Assembly: GCA_902571015.1 (NCBI GenBank)
Contig: CACGAC010000002.1
Coordinates: 106,591 to 170,590, forward strand
DNA length: 64,000 bases
Source of the DNA: an uncultured Pelagibacteraceae bacterium
GTDB lineage: Bacteria > Pseudomonadota > Alphaproteobacteria > Pelagibacterales > Pelagibacteraceae
Direction of reading: 5' to 3'
Every line of letters starts with the position of its first letter. Positions within the stretch are counted from its first letter, which is position 1. Positions 26,808-36,615 of this stretch are shown here, in pieces. The translations under genes and the position numbers were made by a program. The notes beneath the pieces are model-generated. The model searched no databases, was not told where the DNA came from, and worked only from the letters and a program-made list of their open reading frames with translations.

Positions 26808-27472
26808 CCAGCTGATCTTACTGTTCTAATTAAAGGTTTTGTATTTTGTATGTTAATTGCTTGTCTTAATCTTCTAATATGAACATCAACTGTTCTAGAC
26901 TCAACATATATATTTTCTCCCCAAACATTGTTTAAGAGTTGTTCTCTTGAATAAACTCTTTTTGGATTTTTGATAAAAAAATCTAAGAGTTTAAATTCAG
27001 TTGGACCCAAAGTAATTTCTTTATCTTTTCTATAAACTCTTTTTGTAATCCGATCTATTTTTAAATCAGTAAATTCTACAATGTCTGATGATGATTGAGG
27101 TTTAGATCTTCTCAATAAAGATTTAATTCTAGCATTCAATTCTTTTTGACTAAAAGGTTTAGTTACATAATCATCTGCACCTGTATCAAATGCTTTTAAT
27201 TTGTCTTCTTCCTCCCCTTTTGCAGTTAACATAATGACAGGAATATCATTAAACTTATTATCTTTTTTTAAGTTTTTACAAATTTCAACACCAGATAATT
27301 CTGGTAACATCCAGTCCATTAATATTAAATCTGGCTGTTTTAATTTTATTTGTTTAAGAGCATCTTCTCCATTTTCTGAATGACTGACTTTATAACCTTC
27401 TTTTTCAAGATTGTACTTTAACAAACTAACAATTGATGCTTCATCTTCAGCTATGAAAACATGAGCTGACAT
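26789..27472 (-). CDS. phoB: phosphate regulon response regulator PhoB
   Basis: This OmpR-family regulator activates phosphate-starvation genes. The 227-aa protein has a receiver domain with phospho-acceptor Asp53 (ILMDWMLPE), Lys105 (TKPFS), and a C-terminal winged helix with LGPTEFKLLDFFI and YVESRTVDVHIRRLRQAI. It is last in pstSCAB-phoU-phoB with a 3-base gap after phoU. Its partner kinase PhoR is encoded upstream of pstS. Confidence 0.93.
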   Translation of the reverse strand: MSAHVFIAEDEASIVSLLKYNLEKEGYKVSHSENGEDALKQIKLKQPDLILMDWMLPELSGVEICKNLKKDNKFNDIPVIMLTAKGEEEDKLKAFDTGADDYVTKPFSQKELNARIKSLLRRSKPQSSSDIVEFTDLKIDRITKRVYRKDKEITLGPTEFKLLDFFIKNPKRVYSREQLLNNVWGENIYVESRTVDVHIRRLRQAINIQNTKPLIRTVRSAGYSLES

Positions 27473-27475
27473 AAA

Positions 27476-28183
27476 TCATTTTTCTCCGATTACAATTGGC
27501 TCTGTTCCCTTGGGTCTATCACCTTCTAAATATTCGCCTTTAACTAAATAATAAACTTGTTCTGCAACATTTGTAGTATGATCACCAATACGCTCTATGT
27601 TTTTAGTTACAAACAATAAATGGGTTCCATCTTCTAAATTTTTTTCATTTTCTTTAAGATATTTTATAACTTCTTGCATACAAAGATTTGTTAGATCATC
27701 TATTTGCTCATCACCTTCCCAAACATTTACTGCCATTGGCGCAGATCTTTCTAGATAAGCATCTAATGTTGATTTTAATTGTTTTTGAACATTGGTAGAT
27801 ACTCTATTCAATGAGTCTACCAAGTTCTTTGGAAGATTTTCGTTAAGCAAAAGTGTTCTCTTGGATATATTTTTTGCTAAATCACCTATTCTTTCTAAAT
27901 CTGAAGACATTTTCAAAGCCGTTACTGTCTCTCTTAAATCAATTGCCATAGGTTGTCTTAAAGCAATTAAATTCACAACTTGCTGTTCAATTAAAGTCTC
28001 ATATTTATCTATTTTTTCATCTTCTTGAATAACAGCTTCTGCAATATTATTATCTCTTGTTGTAATGGCTTGAATTGCTTTACCTAAAGAATCTTCACAT
28101 GCACTTCCCATTTTAATTATATTAGCATTAAGATTTTTTAGTTCTTCTTCGTAAGATTTGACTGTATGTGGTGCTTCAGACAT
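27476..28183 (-). CDS. phoU: phosphate transport regulator PhoU
   Basis: PhoU is the helical-bundle protein linking Pst transport to PhoR inhibition when phosphate is ample. The 235-aa protein has two repeats with the metal-binding DLRETVTALKMSSDLERIGDLAKNI-type segment (residues about 81-105) and TKNIERIGDHTTNVAEQ near 200. It shares one base with the pstB stop and precedes phoB. Confidence 0.95.
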   Translation of the reverse strand: MSEAPHTVKSYEEELKNLNANIIKMGSACEDSLGKAIQAITTRDNNIAEAVIQEDEKIDKYETLIEQQVVNLIALRQPMAIDLRETVTALKMSSDLERIGDLAKNISKRTLLLNENLPKNLVDSLNRVSTNVQKQLKSTLDAYLERSAPMAVNVWEGDEQIDDLTNLCMQEVIKYLKENEKNLEDGTHLLFVTKNIERIGDHTTNVAEQVYYLVKGEYLEGDRPKGTEPIVIGEK

Positions 28184-28938
28184 TATCCAAACCTCCCTGT
28201 TATATAATCTTGCGTTTTTTTATTATCAGGATTCTTAAATATTTTATCAGTAGATCCATGTTCAATCAATTGACCTAAATGAAAAAAACCTGTATTTTGA
28301 GAAACACGTGCTGCTTGAGCCATAGAATGAGTTACAATTATTATTGTGTGCTCTTTTTTTAACTCATCAATCAATTCTTCAATTTGTGCTGTTGCTATTG
28401 GATCTAATGCTGAACAAGGTTCATCCATTAATATAACTTCAGGTCTTACAGAAATCGCTCTAGCAATACAAAGTCTTTGCTGTTGTCCTCCAGATAATCC
28501 AGTTCCAGGTTCATGCAACCTATCTTTTACCTCTTCCCATAGTGCAGCCTTTTTCAAACTAGTTTCAACAATTTCATCCATTTCTTGTTTTGATTGAGCC
28601 ATACCATGAATTGTTGGACCGTAAGACACATTTTCATATAAAGTTTTTGGGAAAGGATTGGGTTTTTGAAAAACCATACCAATTTTTTCTCTTAGTCTTA
28701 CGACATCACAACTTTTATCATTGATATTAAAATCATTAATTAAAATTTCTCCTTTAACACTACAGATATCAATTACATCATTCATTCTATTAAGACATCT
28801 TAGGAAAGTTGATTTACCACAACCAGATGGACCAATTAATGCCGTTACTTGATTTTCCTCAATATCTAAACTTATATTAAAGAGCGCTTGTTTTTTTCCA
28901 TAAAAAACATCAACATCTTTTGCTTTAATCTTTATCAT
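28183..28938 (-). CDS. pstB: phosphate ABC transporter ATP-binding protein
   Basis: PstB energises phosphate import through PstCA. I start it at ATG 28938, one base after the pstA stop and behind a GGAG site; this gives 251 aa, and a start seven codons earlier is possible. Walker A is GPSGCGKST (residues 36-44), the Q-loop is [15 protein letters not shown], the signature is [14 protein letters not shown], and Walker B is [13 protein letters not shown]. Confidence 0.96.
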   Translation of the reverse strand: MIKIKAKDVDVFYGKKQALFNISLDIEENQVTALIGPSGCGKSTFLRCLNRMNDVIDICSVKGEILINDFNINDKSCDVVRLREKIGMVFQKPNPFPKTLYENVSYGPTIHGMAQSKQEMDEIVETSLKKAALWEEVKDRLHEPGTGLSGGQQQRLCIARAISVRPEVILMDEPCSALDPIATAQIEELIDELKKEHTIIIVTHSMAQAARVSQNTGFFHLGQLIEHGSTDKIFKNPDNKKTQDYITGRFG

Positions 28939-28939
28939 T

Positions 28940-30208
28940 TTAACTCCATTTTTTCTCAAACTTATGTCTTATTATTTGGGCAAATAAATTCATTATTATT
29001 AAAAAGCCAAGTAAAACCATTATACATGCCGAAACTTTTTCTACAAATCCCCTTTCAGCACTTTCAGCCCAAATATAAATTTGAACTGGTAAGCTTGCAG
29101 CAGGATCCATGGGTGATCCAGGTATCGTGTTAACAAAAGCAACCATTCCAATTAAAATTAAGGGTGCAGTTTCTCCTAAAGCTTGAGCTAAACCAATTAT
29201 TGTTCCTGATAACGTGCCAGGCATAGAAAGAGGAACTGTATGATGCATTGTGGTTTGCATTCGACTTGCTCCCATAGCAAGTGCTGCCTCTCTTATACTT
29301 GGTGGAACTGCTTTTAAAGATGCTCTAGCAGCTATAATTATTGTTGGTAAAGTCATTAAGGACAAAGTGATACCTCCAACTAATGGGGTAGACCTTGGTA
29401 AATGAAATATAGCCAATAAAACTCCTAACCCTAATAGACCAAAAACTATAGATGGAACCGCTGCTAAGTTGTTTATATTAACTTCAATAAAATCAGTAAA
29501 TCTATTTTTAGGGGCAAATTCTTCAAGATAGATTGCAGCTAGAACCGCAACAGGAAAAGCTATCATTAAACAAACAAGTATAGAAAAAATTGAGCCCATA
29601 AATGAACTTGCTATTCCAGCTAGCTCAGCTTCTCTTGAGTCAGCATTTGTAAAAAAACTTATATTAAATTTACTTTCAACCTTACCATTTGCAACAAGTT
29701 GATCAAAAATTTTTAATTGATAATCGCTTACTCTTCTTTGGTCTTCAGGTAAATCTCTTGGATAATTTCCTTTAAAGACTTGGTCTAAATCATCTGAAGC
29801 AGTTAGATAAACTTCCTTTGTTTTTCCTATTAAATTAGGGTCATTTAAAAGTTCATTTTTAATTTCTTTTTCAAAAAAATAAGACACCATTCTCTTCAAT
29901 TCATTTTCTTGATCTTCATTGGCGTTTGGATCTAAATCAGCCATTGATTTTAATGCTATATCGTAATAATCAGCGTCCTGTAAATCTTCTTTAGAAGGAT
30001 TTTGGTCTAACATCATTAATTCAGCATCGAAAGTTACTGGAACAATAAGCCATGTTTTTTGAAAAGCTGAATAGCCAGTTGAAAAAATTTTAAAAATAAA
30101 GATTGTTAAAAATAAAAGTGCCATAAAAATTGCACTCAGACCGTATAAGCGAAATCGCTGTTCAGCTTTATATCTTTTATTTAATAATTGTTCTTTATTT
30201 TTATTCAT
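28940..30208 (-). CDS. pstA: phosphate ABC transporter permease PstA
   Basis: This is the second membrane subunit of the Pst importer. The 422-aa protein has an N-terminal helix, a long periplasmic insertion (residues about 45-195) and a six-helix permease domain with the [25 protein letters not shown] coupling motif (about 307-331). The extended periplasmic domain is the long PstA form seen in several marine bacteria. It overlaps pstC by 8 bases. Confidence 0.94.
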   Translation of the reverse strand: MNKNKEQLLNKRYKAEQRFRLYGLSAIFMALLFLTIFIFKIFSTGYSAFQKTWLIVPVTFDAELMMLDQNPSKEDLQDADYYDIALKSMADLDPNANEDQENELKRMVSYFFEKEIKNELLNDPNLIGKTKEVYLTASDDLDQVFKGNYPRDLPEDQRRVSDYQLKIFDQLVANGKVESKFNISFFTNADSREAELAGIASSFMGSIFSILVCLMIAFPVAVLAAIYLEEFAPKNRFTDFIEVNINNLAAVPSIVFGLLGLGVLLAIFHLPRSTPLVGGITLSLMTLPTIIIAARASLKAVPPSIREAALAMGASRMQTTMHHTVPLSMPGTLSGTIIGLAQALGETAPLILIGMVAFVNTIPGSPMDPAASLPVQIYIWAESAERGFVEKVSACIMVLLGFLIIMNLFAQIIRHKFEKKWS

Positions 30209-31586
30209 ATTTTTCTCTATATTTTTTAACTACTCTCAAGGCCACAATATTTAAACAAAGTGTTACTAAAAATAATGACATACCTAAAGCAAAAGCAGCT
30301 TGCGTTTTTGGGTCGCCAAAAGCTTGATCACCAATTAGAATAACTACAATTTGAGCTGTAATCGTTGAAGTAGACTCTAAAGGATTTAAAGTTAAATTAG
30401 CAGCTAAACCAGAGGCCATAACAACTATCATTGTTTCTCCAATAGCTCTTGAAACACCAAGTAAAATAGATCCAACTATCCCCGGCAATGCCGCGGGAAA
30501 AATAACTCTCTTAATTGTTTCTGATTTAGTTGCTCCCATAGCGTAACTTCCATCTCTTAAACTTTGAGGCACACTTGTAATTACATCGTCACTTAAACTT
30601 GAAATAAATGGTATAATCATAATACCCATTACCCCTCCTGCTGCTAAAGCACTTTCAGCTGAAACTTCAAGACCCATTGAAGTTCCTAATTCTTTCAAAA
30701 ATGGTCCAACAGTTAGGGCAGCAAAAAAACCATAAACAACTGTTGGTATACCAGCTAAAATTTCAATTAATGGTTTTGCATATTGTCTAACTTTAGTTGA
30801 TGCATATTCAGCTAAATAAATTCCACTCATTAATCCAATTGGGATAGCAACGCACATAGCAATAAATGCAATAAAAAAAGTACCTGCAAAAATAGGGACT
30901 GCTCCAAAAGTATCTGAATACATTGTCGGATCTAAAGCCTCAGAAGAATCTCTAACAAAAGCTTTTGCTGGATACCAGTGAGTTCCAAAGACAAAATCAA
31001 ATAATGGAATTACTTTAAAAAAATCTATAGTTTGAAATATAAGTGAGAAAACTATTCCAACAGTAGTTAATATTGCAGCTAAAGAAGCTGTAAATAAAAC
31101 TGCGTTCAAAAATTTTTCAACTGGTTCTCTTGTTCTAGAATTAGATGAAATTCTTTTATACGCATAAGCAACAGAGGCAATAATTGCAGATAATACTATA
31201 ACAACTTTTGAACTTTGAGCTATTGATCGAAGACTTAAATATTTTTCAGCTGAAGCTTCAATTAAAGGTGTAATTTCTCCAGTGAATTGCCCTCGAGACA
31301 ATGCTTTTGATTTTTCGTATAATAAATTTAATTCATCATCAAGATAACCTTGATTTGAATAATCACTTAAGATTAATAGTTTTACAATTGTGGGCTCAAA
31401 AATTGCCCATAATGAAAAAATTATAAAGGCTGGTATTGCACACCAGATTGCAAGATAATAACCATAAAATTGTGGTAATGCGGTTAATCTTTTTTTTGTA
31501 GATTGAATTGTATATGCTTTTTTGCGTCCAAAATAATAGCTTGTGAAACCTAAAAGAACAATAAATGTAAATAATATTAAGTTCAC
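30201..31586 (-). CDS. pstC: phosphate ABC transporter permease PstC
   Basis: This membrane subunit pairs with PstA. The 461-aa protein is longer than the E. coli form (about 320 aa) because of an N-terminal extension with two helices and a periplasmic loop. The permease core shows IYLAEYASTKVR, IPTVVYGFFAALTVGPF and DGSYAMGATKSETIKRVIFPAALPG. It follows pstS after a 91-base gap that contains a hairpin. Confidence 0.94.
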   Translation of the reverse strand: MNLILFTFIVLLGFTSYYFGRKKAYTIQSTKKRLTALPQFYGYYLAIWCAIPAFIIFSLWAIFEPTIVKLLILSDYSNQGYLDDELNLLYEKSKALSRGQFTGEITPLIEASAEKYLSLRSIAQSSKVVIVLSAIIASVAYAYKRISSNSRTREPVEKFLNAVLFTASLAAILTTVGIVFSLIFQTIDFFKVIPLFDFVFGTHWYPAKAFVRDSSEALDPTMYSDTFGAVPIFAGTFFIAFIAMCVAIPIGLMSGIYLAEYASTKVRQYAKPLIEILAGIPTVVYGFFAALTVGPFLKELGTSMGLEVSAESALAAGGVMGIMIIPFISSLSDDVITSVPQSLRDGSYAMGATKSETIKRVIFPAALPGIVGSILLGVSRAIGETMIVVMASGLAANLTLNPLESTSTITAQIVVILIGDQAFGDPKTQAAFALGMSLFLVTLCLNIVALRVVKKYREKYE

Positions 31587-31621
31587 AGAATCTCCTTAAG
31601 TGAGGACTTTACTCTTTTTTT

Positions 31622-31653
31622 AAAAAAAAGGGGTCTAAAAAGACCCCCTTTTT
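31622..31653 (-). terminator. intrinsic terminator between pstS and pstC
   Basis: GGGGTC (31630-31635) pairs with GACCCC (31642-31647) around TCTTTTTA-type loop sequence, flanked by eight adenines on the left and five thymines on the right. Read on the minus strand it gives a hairpin followed by eight uridines. Placed just after pstS, it would let pstS be expressed far above pstCAB. Confidence 0.85.
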
Positions 31654-31677
31654 AATCATTTGTTAACTGAGGAATAA

Positions 31678-32709
31678 TTAATTACCCATAGCAACTAGCT
31701 TCGTAGCATTAGTTCTAGTTGTTTTATACAACTTAGAGTCTAATGGCACTAAACCAATGTCTGCTAAGTAACCCCCTTTTCCAATAGCTTTCTTAGTTGT
31801 GAATTCTTTCACAAACTCATGTAAGCCTGGAATTACTCCAACGTGTGCTTTTTTCACGTAGAAGAATAAAGGTCTAGCAACAGCATAACTGTAGTCTTGA
31901 ATAGACTTTAATGACGGTTGTCCACCATCAATACTTGCTGCTTGCAATTTATCTTTTGCAGCTAAAAAATAACTGAAACCAAAGAAACCAAACATTTCTT
32001 TATCTTGAGTTAACTTTTGGATGATTAAACTATCGTTTTCTCCAACTTCAATAGCAGCACCATCTTCTCTGTAAAGTTTTTGAGGTTTTTTGTATTTTTT
32101 ATTTCCAGCTTCAAAACCAGCTTTATAAAGAGCTTTAGCTTCTTTAGTCATACCTTTTTTCATTACTAAAGAATTCCAAGCATCTCTAGTTCCTGATGTT
32201 CCTGGTGGGATCATCACTGAAATTTTTTGTTTTGGTAAGCTAGGGTCAATTTGGTCCCAAGTTTTATAAATATTTGGAACTAATTTACCATCAACAACTG
32301 TATGAGCAGCAAGTGCTAAATATAATTGTTCTTTAGTAAAGTTTACTGGTTTTGCATCTTTGCTGTAAGCTAATGTAATACCATCGTTACCAATTACGAT
32401 CTCAACGATATCATTAACACCATTTTTCTTACATAGAGCTTTTTCTTTATCTTTCATAGCTCTTGATGCATTTGTAATATCTGGATGTTGTTCACCTACA
32501 CCAGCACAGAATAGTTTAGCTCCACCACCAGTACCAGTAGACTCGATTACAGGAGTTTTAAATCCTGAACCACCAAATCTTTCAGCAACAACTGTTGCAT
32601 AAGGGAATACTGTAGAAGAACCAACTATCTTAATTTGATCTCTTGCTTGAGCAACAGTTGCAATTGAAAGTGCAACTAAAGAAGCAATTACTATAGTTAG
32701 TTTTTTCAT
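31678..32709 (-). CDS. pstS: phosphate ABC transporter substrate-binding protein PstS
   Basis: This high-affinity periplasmic phosphate-binding protein has 343 aa with a signal peptide (residues 1-22, ending VAQA), the phosphate-loop sequences IVGSSTVFPYA and ESTGTGGGAKLFC, TNASRAM and the GTSGTRDAW segment. Arsenate also enters cells through Pst systems, relevant to the arsC operon in this window. A Pho-box-like array lies about 70 bases upstream, and a strong hairpin follows the gene. Confidence 0.96.
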   Translation of the reverse strand: MKKLTIVIASLVALSIATVAQARDQIKIVGSSTVFPYATVVAERFGGSGFKTPVIESTGTGGGAKLFCAGVGEQHPDITNASRAMKDKEKALCKKNGVNDIVEIVIGNDGITLAYSKDAKPVNFTKEQLYLALAAHTVVDGKLVPNIYKTWDQIDPSLPKQKISVMIPPGTSGTRDAWNSLVMKKGMTKEAKALYKAGFEAGNKKYKKPQKLYREDGAAIEVGENDSLIIQKLTQDKEMFGFFGFSYFLAAKDKLQAASIDGGQPSLKSIQDYSYAVARPLFFYVKKAHVGVIPGLHEFVKEFTTKKAIGKGGYLADIGLVPLDSKLYKTTRTNATKLVAMGN

Positions 32710-32779
32710 TATCTTTAATCCTTTCGTTATTTATTAATTAAAAGATGATTGACTCGTATAAATTTATTGAATCTTTAAT

Positions 32780-32808
32780 ATTACAGAATTGTTACACTTT
32801 TGTTAAAA
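32780..32808 (-). promoter_or_regulatory. Pho-box-like heptamer array upstream of pstS
   Basis: On the minus strand, TTTTAAC (32802-32808), GTGTAAC (32791-32797) and CTGTAAT (32780-32786) are separated by exactly four bases. The 11-base period and CTGTnAn heptamer match the PhoB direct-repeat site (CTGTCAT in E. coli). The array points to pstS, 70 bases before its ATG. pstS is the best-established PhoB target, so this is the reference site for the window. Confidence 0.6.
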
Positions 32809-32818
32809 AGGTAACTTT

Positions 32819-33427
32819 TTAGTTGTATTTTTTTGATATAATTATTTGATCAATATCAGTTTCTAAGCCACCAATACATGAAACAGGGTTTACCTGTTCA
32901 TTAAGAGCTAGTTCTTTTGTTGGACGTAAAGTTATTTCTAGTTTTACTAAGTTTACTAATTCCTCTCTAATTTCTTCATCATATCTCCAGCTTGGCCATG
33001 AACTTGGGGTTGAAAATATAGAGGTTAAATAGCTTGTAGCCATAGTATATCTATAATTACTCAAATTTTCATTCCTCAATAAAAAATCTCTTACAGAATT
33101 AAAAATATTTCTACATCTAAAAGAATCTGAAAAATAATTTTCCTTCTTGAGATTTCTATTCATAGGAACAGAAACAATTAAATCAATTGAATTTTTAGAA
33201 TACGAGGTAACTACGTCTGTATAAAATTCAGCTTCAGTAACTTCTAAATGATCTTTAATAGAAGGATATGAAGTTTTCAAATCTGCCTCTAATCTAAAAA
33301 TTCCAATATCAAAAACTGTAAGTTGCTGATTTCTTAATAATGTTGTGATATCTTTAGAAAAAACACTTGTTGTTATAGAGCTTAATAAAAAAGCAAAAAT
33401 CAAAATATTTTTGAATATTTTAACCAT
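32819..33427 (-). CDS. secreted protein of unknown function in the Pho cluster
   Basis: The 202-aa protein has a clear signal peptide (residues 1-24, ending SVFS) and no further membrane helix. It has two cysteines (SFRCRNIF and VSCIGG) that could form a disulfide in the periplasm. I do not recognise a family. It lies between phoR and pstS on the same strand, so it may be part of phosphate sensing, scavenging or transport. A weak, incomplete TTTTAAC-type half-site occurs about 45 bases upstream. Confidence 0.75.
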   Translation of the reverse strand: MVKIFKNILIFAFLLSSITTSVFSKDITTLLRNQQLTVFDIGIFRLEADLKTSYPSIKDHLEVTEAEFYTDVVTSYSKNSIDLIVSVPMNRNLKKENYFSDSFRCRNIFNSVRDFLLRNENLSNYRYTMATSYLTSIFSTPSSWPSWRYDEEIREELVNLVKLEITLRPTKELALNEQVNPVSCIGGLETDIDQIIISKKYN

Positions 33428-33518
33428 ATAAAAAAATTAATTAAAAGATTAACATTAATCAAGTAAAGAATTGTTAAAAAAACCTTCTAAAACTATTATA
33501 ATATAATATTTTTTAAAT

Positions 33519-34664
33519 TTAAGTTTTCGCTGGTAAATAAATTTGAATTTCAGTTCCTTGGTTTTCCTCACTTAGAATCTCATAGTGTCCACGATGTTGA
33601 GTAACTATATGTTTAACAATAGCTAATCCTAAACCGGTTCCACCAACCTTGTTACTTTGTTCATGATCTACCCTAAAAAATCTTTCTGTAATTCTAGAAA
33701 TATATCTTTGAGGAATGCCAACACCTTCGTCTTTAATACTGATCATAAAATTTTTTTCTAACAATTTACCATCGCTAATTTTGCTTGATATAAAAATAGA
33801 CTTATTTTCCTTTGAATACTTAATTGCATTATCTAAAAGATTAGAAAAAACAGTTTGTAATTTTTTTTCATCTCCAATAACAACTGTTGGATTGGCGAGA
33901 GATAAATTAATATTTAATTTCTTTCTTTTTAAAACAATCTCAAAATTACTGATGATTGTTTTGAAAAGATCATTTATATCAACTAAAGAGTTTGGCCTTA
34001 TGTGTTCTTCTAATTCAATTCTTGTGAGTATTAAAAGATCATTAATTAAATTTTCCATTCTATTTGATTGATCAGTCATTATTTTCATAAATTTTTTTTT
34101 AGCCTTTTCATCATCAGACGCTGGGCCCTCAATTGTTTCTAGCGATCCTTTGATTGCCATTAAAGGTGTTCTTAATTCATGGCTTACATTTGCTACAAAA
34201 TCAGTTTTAAATTTTTGTGCTTTTGTAATTTCAGTAAAATCTTTTAAAAATAACACAACAGAGTCTGGTTCAGTAAACAAATGAGTTGGGCCAGGAATAA
34301 TATAAATTTTATAGAATTGATATGATGGGAGGTCTATTTCAACATCGATATTTTTTGTTTTATTTTCTACGATAGCTTTTTCAATATTTTCTATTAATTC
34401 TGGTTTTCGAATTATAGAAGATATGTTTTTATCAATTAAATTACTTCCAAATCTTTTTAATGCACTTGGATTGGCATATTTAATTATGTTAAATTTATTT
34501 AATGCAAAAAATTGATCTTCAAGCTCATCAATAATTACTCTTTTTGTTTTTTCTTCTCTTTTATTAACTATTGTAGCGGTATTTATTGATTTATTTTTTT
34601 TTTGATTAAGTAAATAGAGAAGATAAACTATCACAACTATAAGTAGAATGACGAAATATTCCAT
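33519..34664 (-). CDS. phoR: phosphate regulon sensor histidine kinase
   Basis: This is the PhoB partner kinase. The 381-aa protein has one N-terminal membrane helix (residues 4-19), a PAS-like region (about 48-145), a HisKA domain with VANVSHELRTPLMA (His162) and a HATPase domain with N box NLLDNAIKYS, G1 DEGVGIP and G2 GGTGLGLAIVKHI. The absence of a sensing periplasmic domain fits PhoR. It stands between agt and the unknown secreted gene rather than next to phoB. Confidence 0.88.
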   Translation of the reverse strand: MEYFVILLIVVIVYLLYLLNQKKNKSINTATIVNKREEKTKRVIIDELEDQFFALNKFNIIKYANPSALKRFGSNLIDKNISSIIRKPELIENIEKAIVENKTKNIDVEIDLPSYQFYKIYIIPGPTHLFTEPDSVVLFLKDFTEITKAQKFKTDFVANVSHELRTPLMAIKGSLETIEGPASDDEKAKKKFMKIMTDQSNRMENLINDLLILTRIELEEHIRPNSLVDINDLFKTIISNFEIVLKRKKLNINLSLANPTVVIGDEKKLQTVFSNLLDNAIKYSKENKSIFISSKISDGKLLEKNFMISIKDEGVGIPQRYISRITERFFRVDHEQSNKVGGTGLGLAIVKHIVTQHRGHYEILSEENQGTEIQIYLPAKT

Positions 34665-34729
34665 AAATTTAGATGGCTTAATTTTGCATCATTACACTTT
34701 TTAATGCAAATAAATTAAGGAAAAATTAA

Positions 34730-35737
34730 CTAATGATTTGGTGAAATATTGTTAAAAAATATTTTTGCTGTTTCTTCCCAAGTGAATTTTTTTGCAAATT
34801 CAAGACAATCATTTCTGTCAACTTTTAAAGCTTTTTGGGCTGATACTCTAAGATCATCATCTAAACAATTTATTTTGGATCCTTCAAATATATCTTTAGG
34901 ACCTGGAACAGGATACGCAGCAACAGGTGTTCCACAATTTAAAGCTTCTGTAACTACAATTCCAAATGTATCTGTTTTACTAGGGAAAACAAAAACATCA
35001 GAGGATGCAAAATGTGATGCTAATTCACCATTTGTTTTTTCTCCTAAAAAAATATCTTTAGGGAATTCTTTTTTCAATTTTTTTAAATCAGGTCCTTTTC
35101 CTATAATTATTTTTGTACCTTCTAAATCACATTCTAAAAAAGCTCTTATGTTTTTTTCAACTGCAACTCTTCCAACATAAATCCAAATAGGTCTTTTATG
35201 AGGTAAATCAATTTTTTTAGGGTTCTTAAAAGCTCCATGATTTCCTCCTCTAGTCCAAGTAATCATTTTATTGTCATCTATACCTATATCGATTAATTCT
35301 TTTCTCATAGACTCTGTAGTTACTAAAATTCTCTCAGCCTTATTATGAAAATTTGCTAAGAATTTTTCAGCCCATTTTGCTGGTATAATAGGAAAGTAAA
35401 GTTTTAGATATTTATCAAATCTTGTATGGAAACTCGTAGTAAACTTTAGATTATTTTTTAAACAATATCTTCTTGCCATAGTGCCTATCGGGCCTTCGGT
35501 AGCGATATGAATTGCATCTGGATTGATTTTCTTTATTAAATTACCAACTCTTGGCCATACATTTATAGACAACTTAATTTCATTATATTTCGGCATCGGA
35601 AAAGTAAAAAATAAGTCAGGTGTAATATATTCTATTCTATGACCTTGTTCTTTTAATACATTGCCTGTTTCATGTAAGGTTCTTACGACACCATTTACTT
35701 GTGGAAAATATGCATCTGTAGCAATTAAAATTTTCAT
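34730..35737 (-). CDS. agt: glycosyltransferase family 4, probable glycolipid synthase (Agt-like)
   Basis: The 335-aa GT-B enzyme starts MKILIATDAYFPQVNGVVRTLHETG, the motif of family-4 lipid glycosyltransferases that transfer sugar to diacylglycerol. The C-terminal nucleotide-sugar site is FPSKTDTFGIVVTEALNCGTPVAA, with aspartate in place of the first glutamate of the EX7E motif. It starts 3 bases after plcP. In Sinorhizobium meliloti the adjacent PlcP-Agt pair makes glycolipids during phosphate starvation, and SAR11 lipid renovation has been described. The sugar (glucose or glucuronate) cannot be read from sequence. Confidence 0.82.
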   Translation of the reverse strand: MKILIATDAYFPQVNGVVRTLHETGNVLKEQGHRIEYITPDLFFTFPMPKYNEIKLSINVWPRVGNLIKKINPDAIHIATEGPIGTMARRYCLKNNLKFTTSFHTRFDKYLKLYFPIIPAKWAEKFLANFHNKAERILVTTESMRKELIDIGIDDNKMITWTRGGNHGAFKNPKKIDLPHKRPIWIYVGRVAVEKNIRAFLECDLEGTKIIIGKGPDLKKLKKEFPKDIFLGEKTNGELASHFASSDVFVFPSKTDTFGIVVTEALNCGTPVAAYPVPGPKDIFEGSKINCLDDDLRVSAQKALKVDRNDCLEFAKKFTWEETAKIFFNNISPNH

Positions 35738-35740
35738 TAA

Positions 35741-36553
35741 TTATGAAGCTTTTTTTAATTCTTCAGTTTTAATTGGTTCAATTATTTCTTTATCGTCTAA
35801 ATATTGTTCTCTTATTTTGTCCCAATATAATATTTCAAAACTACCATCATAATTTTCGGCTAATGCGGTACAAGATTCAACCCAGTCTCCACAATTTAAA
35901 TAATTGACCCCATTAAAGTCTCTATCCTCAGCATGATGGATGTGGCCACAAATAATTCCATCAAATTTTTTTCTTTTTGCATAATCTGAAAGTGTTTTTT
36001 CATATTCACCAATATATTTAACTGCATTTTTGACTTTATACTTTAAAAATTTTGCAAGAGACCAATATTCTTTTCCTCTCAATCTTCTAAAAAAATTAAT
36101 TATTACATTTAATTTTAATAGTAAATTATAGGCTATTGATCCAAGTTTAGATAACCATTTAGCATGTTTCATAACACCATCCCAAGCATCACCATGAACT
36201 ACAACATATTTTTTTCCTGCATTTGTTTCATGAATAACTCTATTAACCATATGGATGTCACCAAAATGCATTGGAATAAATTTTCTTAACATTTCGTCAT
36301 GATTACCCATTATGTAGAAAACTTTGGTACCATGTCTAGCTTTTCTTAAAATTTTTTGGATTACATCATTATGTTCTTGAGGCCAAAAAAAACTTTTTTG
36401 CATTTCCCAGATATCTATAATGTCCCCTACAAGATAAAGATTTTCGGATCTTGAGTTTTTAAAAAACTCTAAAAGTTTTTTCGCCTGACAACCCTTGGTA
36501 CCTAAATGAACATCAGAAATAAATATACTTTTATATTTAAGTAAATTAGGCAT
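35741..36553 (-). CDS. plcP: PlcP-type phospholipase C (metallophosphoesterase)
   Basis: The 270-aa calcineurin-like phosphoesterase has SIFISDVHLG (Asp14, His16), LVGDIIDIWE (Asp44), MGNHDEM near 80, VHGDAWD and CGHIHHAED. It belongs to the UDP-2,3-diacylglucosamine diphosphatase (LpxH-like) superfamily, but the pairing with agt and a Pho-box-like site upstream point to PlcP, which removes headgroups from membrane phospholipids to give diacylglycerol. It is divergent from the lipid kinase gene. Confidence 0.85.
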   Translation of the reverse strand: MPNLLKYKSIFISDVHLGTKGCQAKKLLEFFKNSRSENLYLVGDIIDIWEMQKSFFWPQEHNDVIQKILRKARHGTKVFYIMGNHDEMLRKFIPMHFGDIHMVNRVIHETNAGKKYVVVHGDAWDGVMKHAKWLSKLGSIAYNLLLKLNVIINFFRRLRGKEYWSLAKFLKYKVKNAVKYIGEYEKTLSDYAKRKKFDGIICGHIHHAEDRDFNGVNYLNCGDWVESCTALAENYDGSFEILYWDKIREQYLDDKEIIEPIKTEELKKAS

Positions 36554-36615
36554 TTAAAGACCTATATTTTAATACAACTGTAACACGAATCATGTACTTC
36601 TTATTTCATTTGAAT

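Noticed and set aside
33465..33480. TTTTAAC-AATT-CTTTACT upstream of the unknown secreted protein as a Pho box
   Set aside because: The second heptamer matches only about half of the consensus; noted in the gene entry but not called.
35741..36553. LpxH (UDP-2,3-diacylglucosamine diphosphatase) for lipid A synthesis
   Set aside because: Same superfamily, but pairing with agt and the Pho-like upstream site fits PlcP better; no lpx genes are adjacent.
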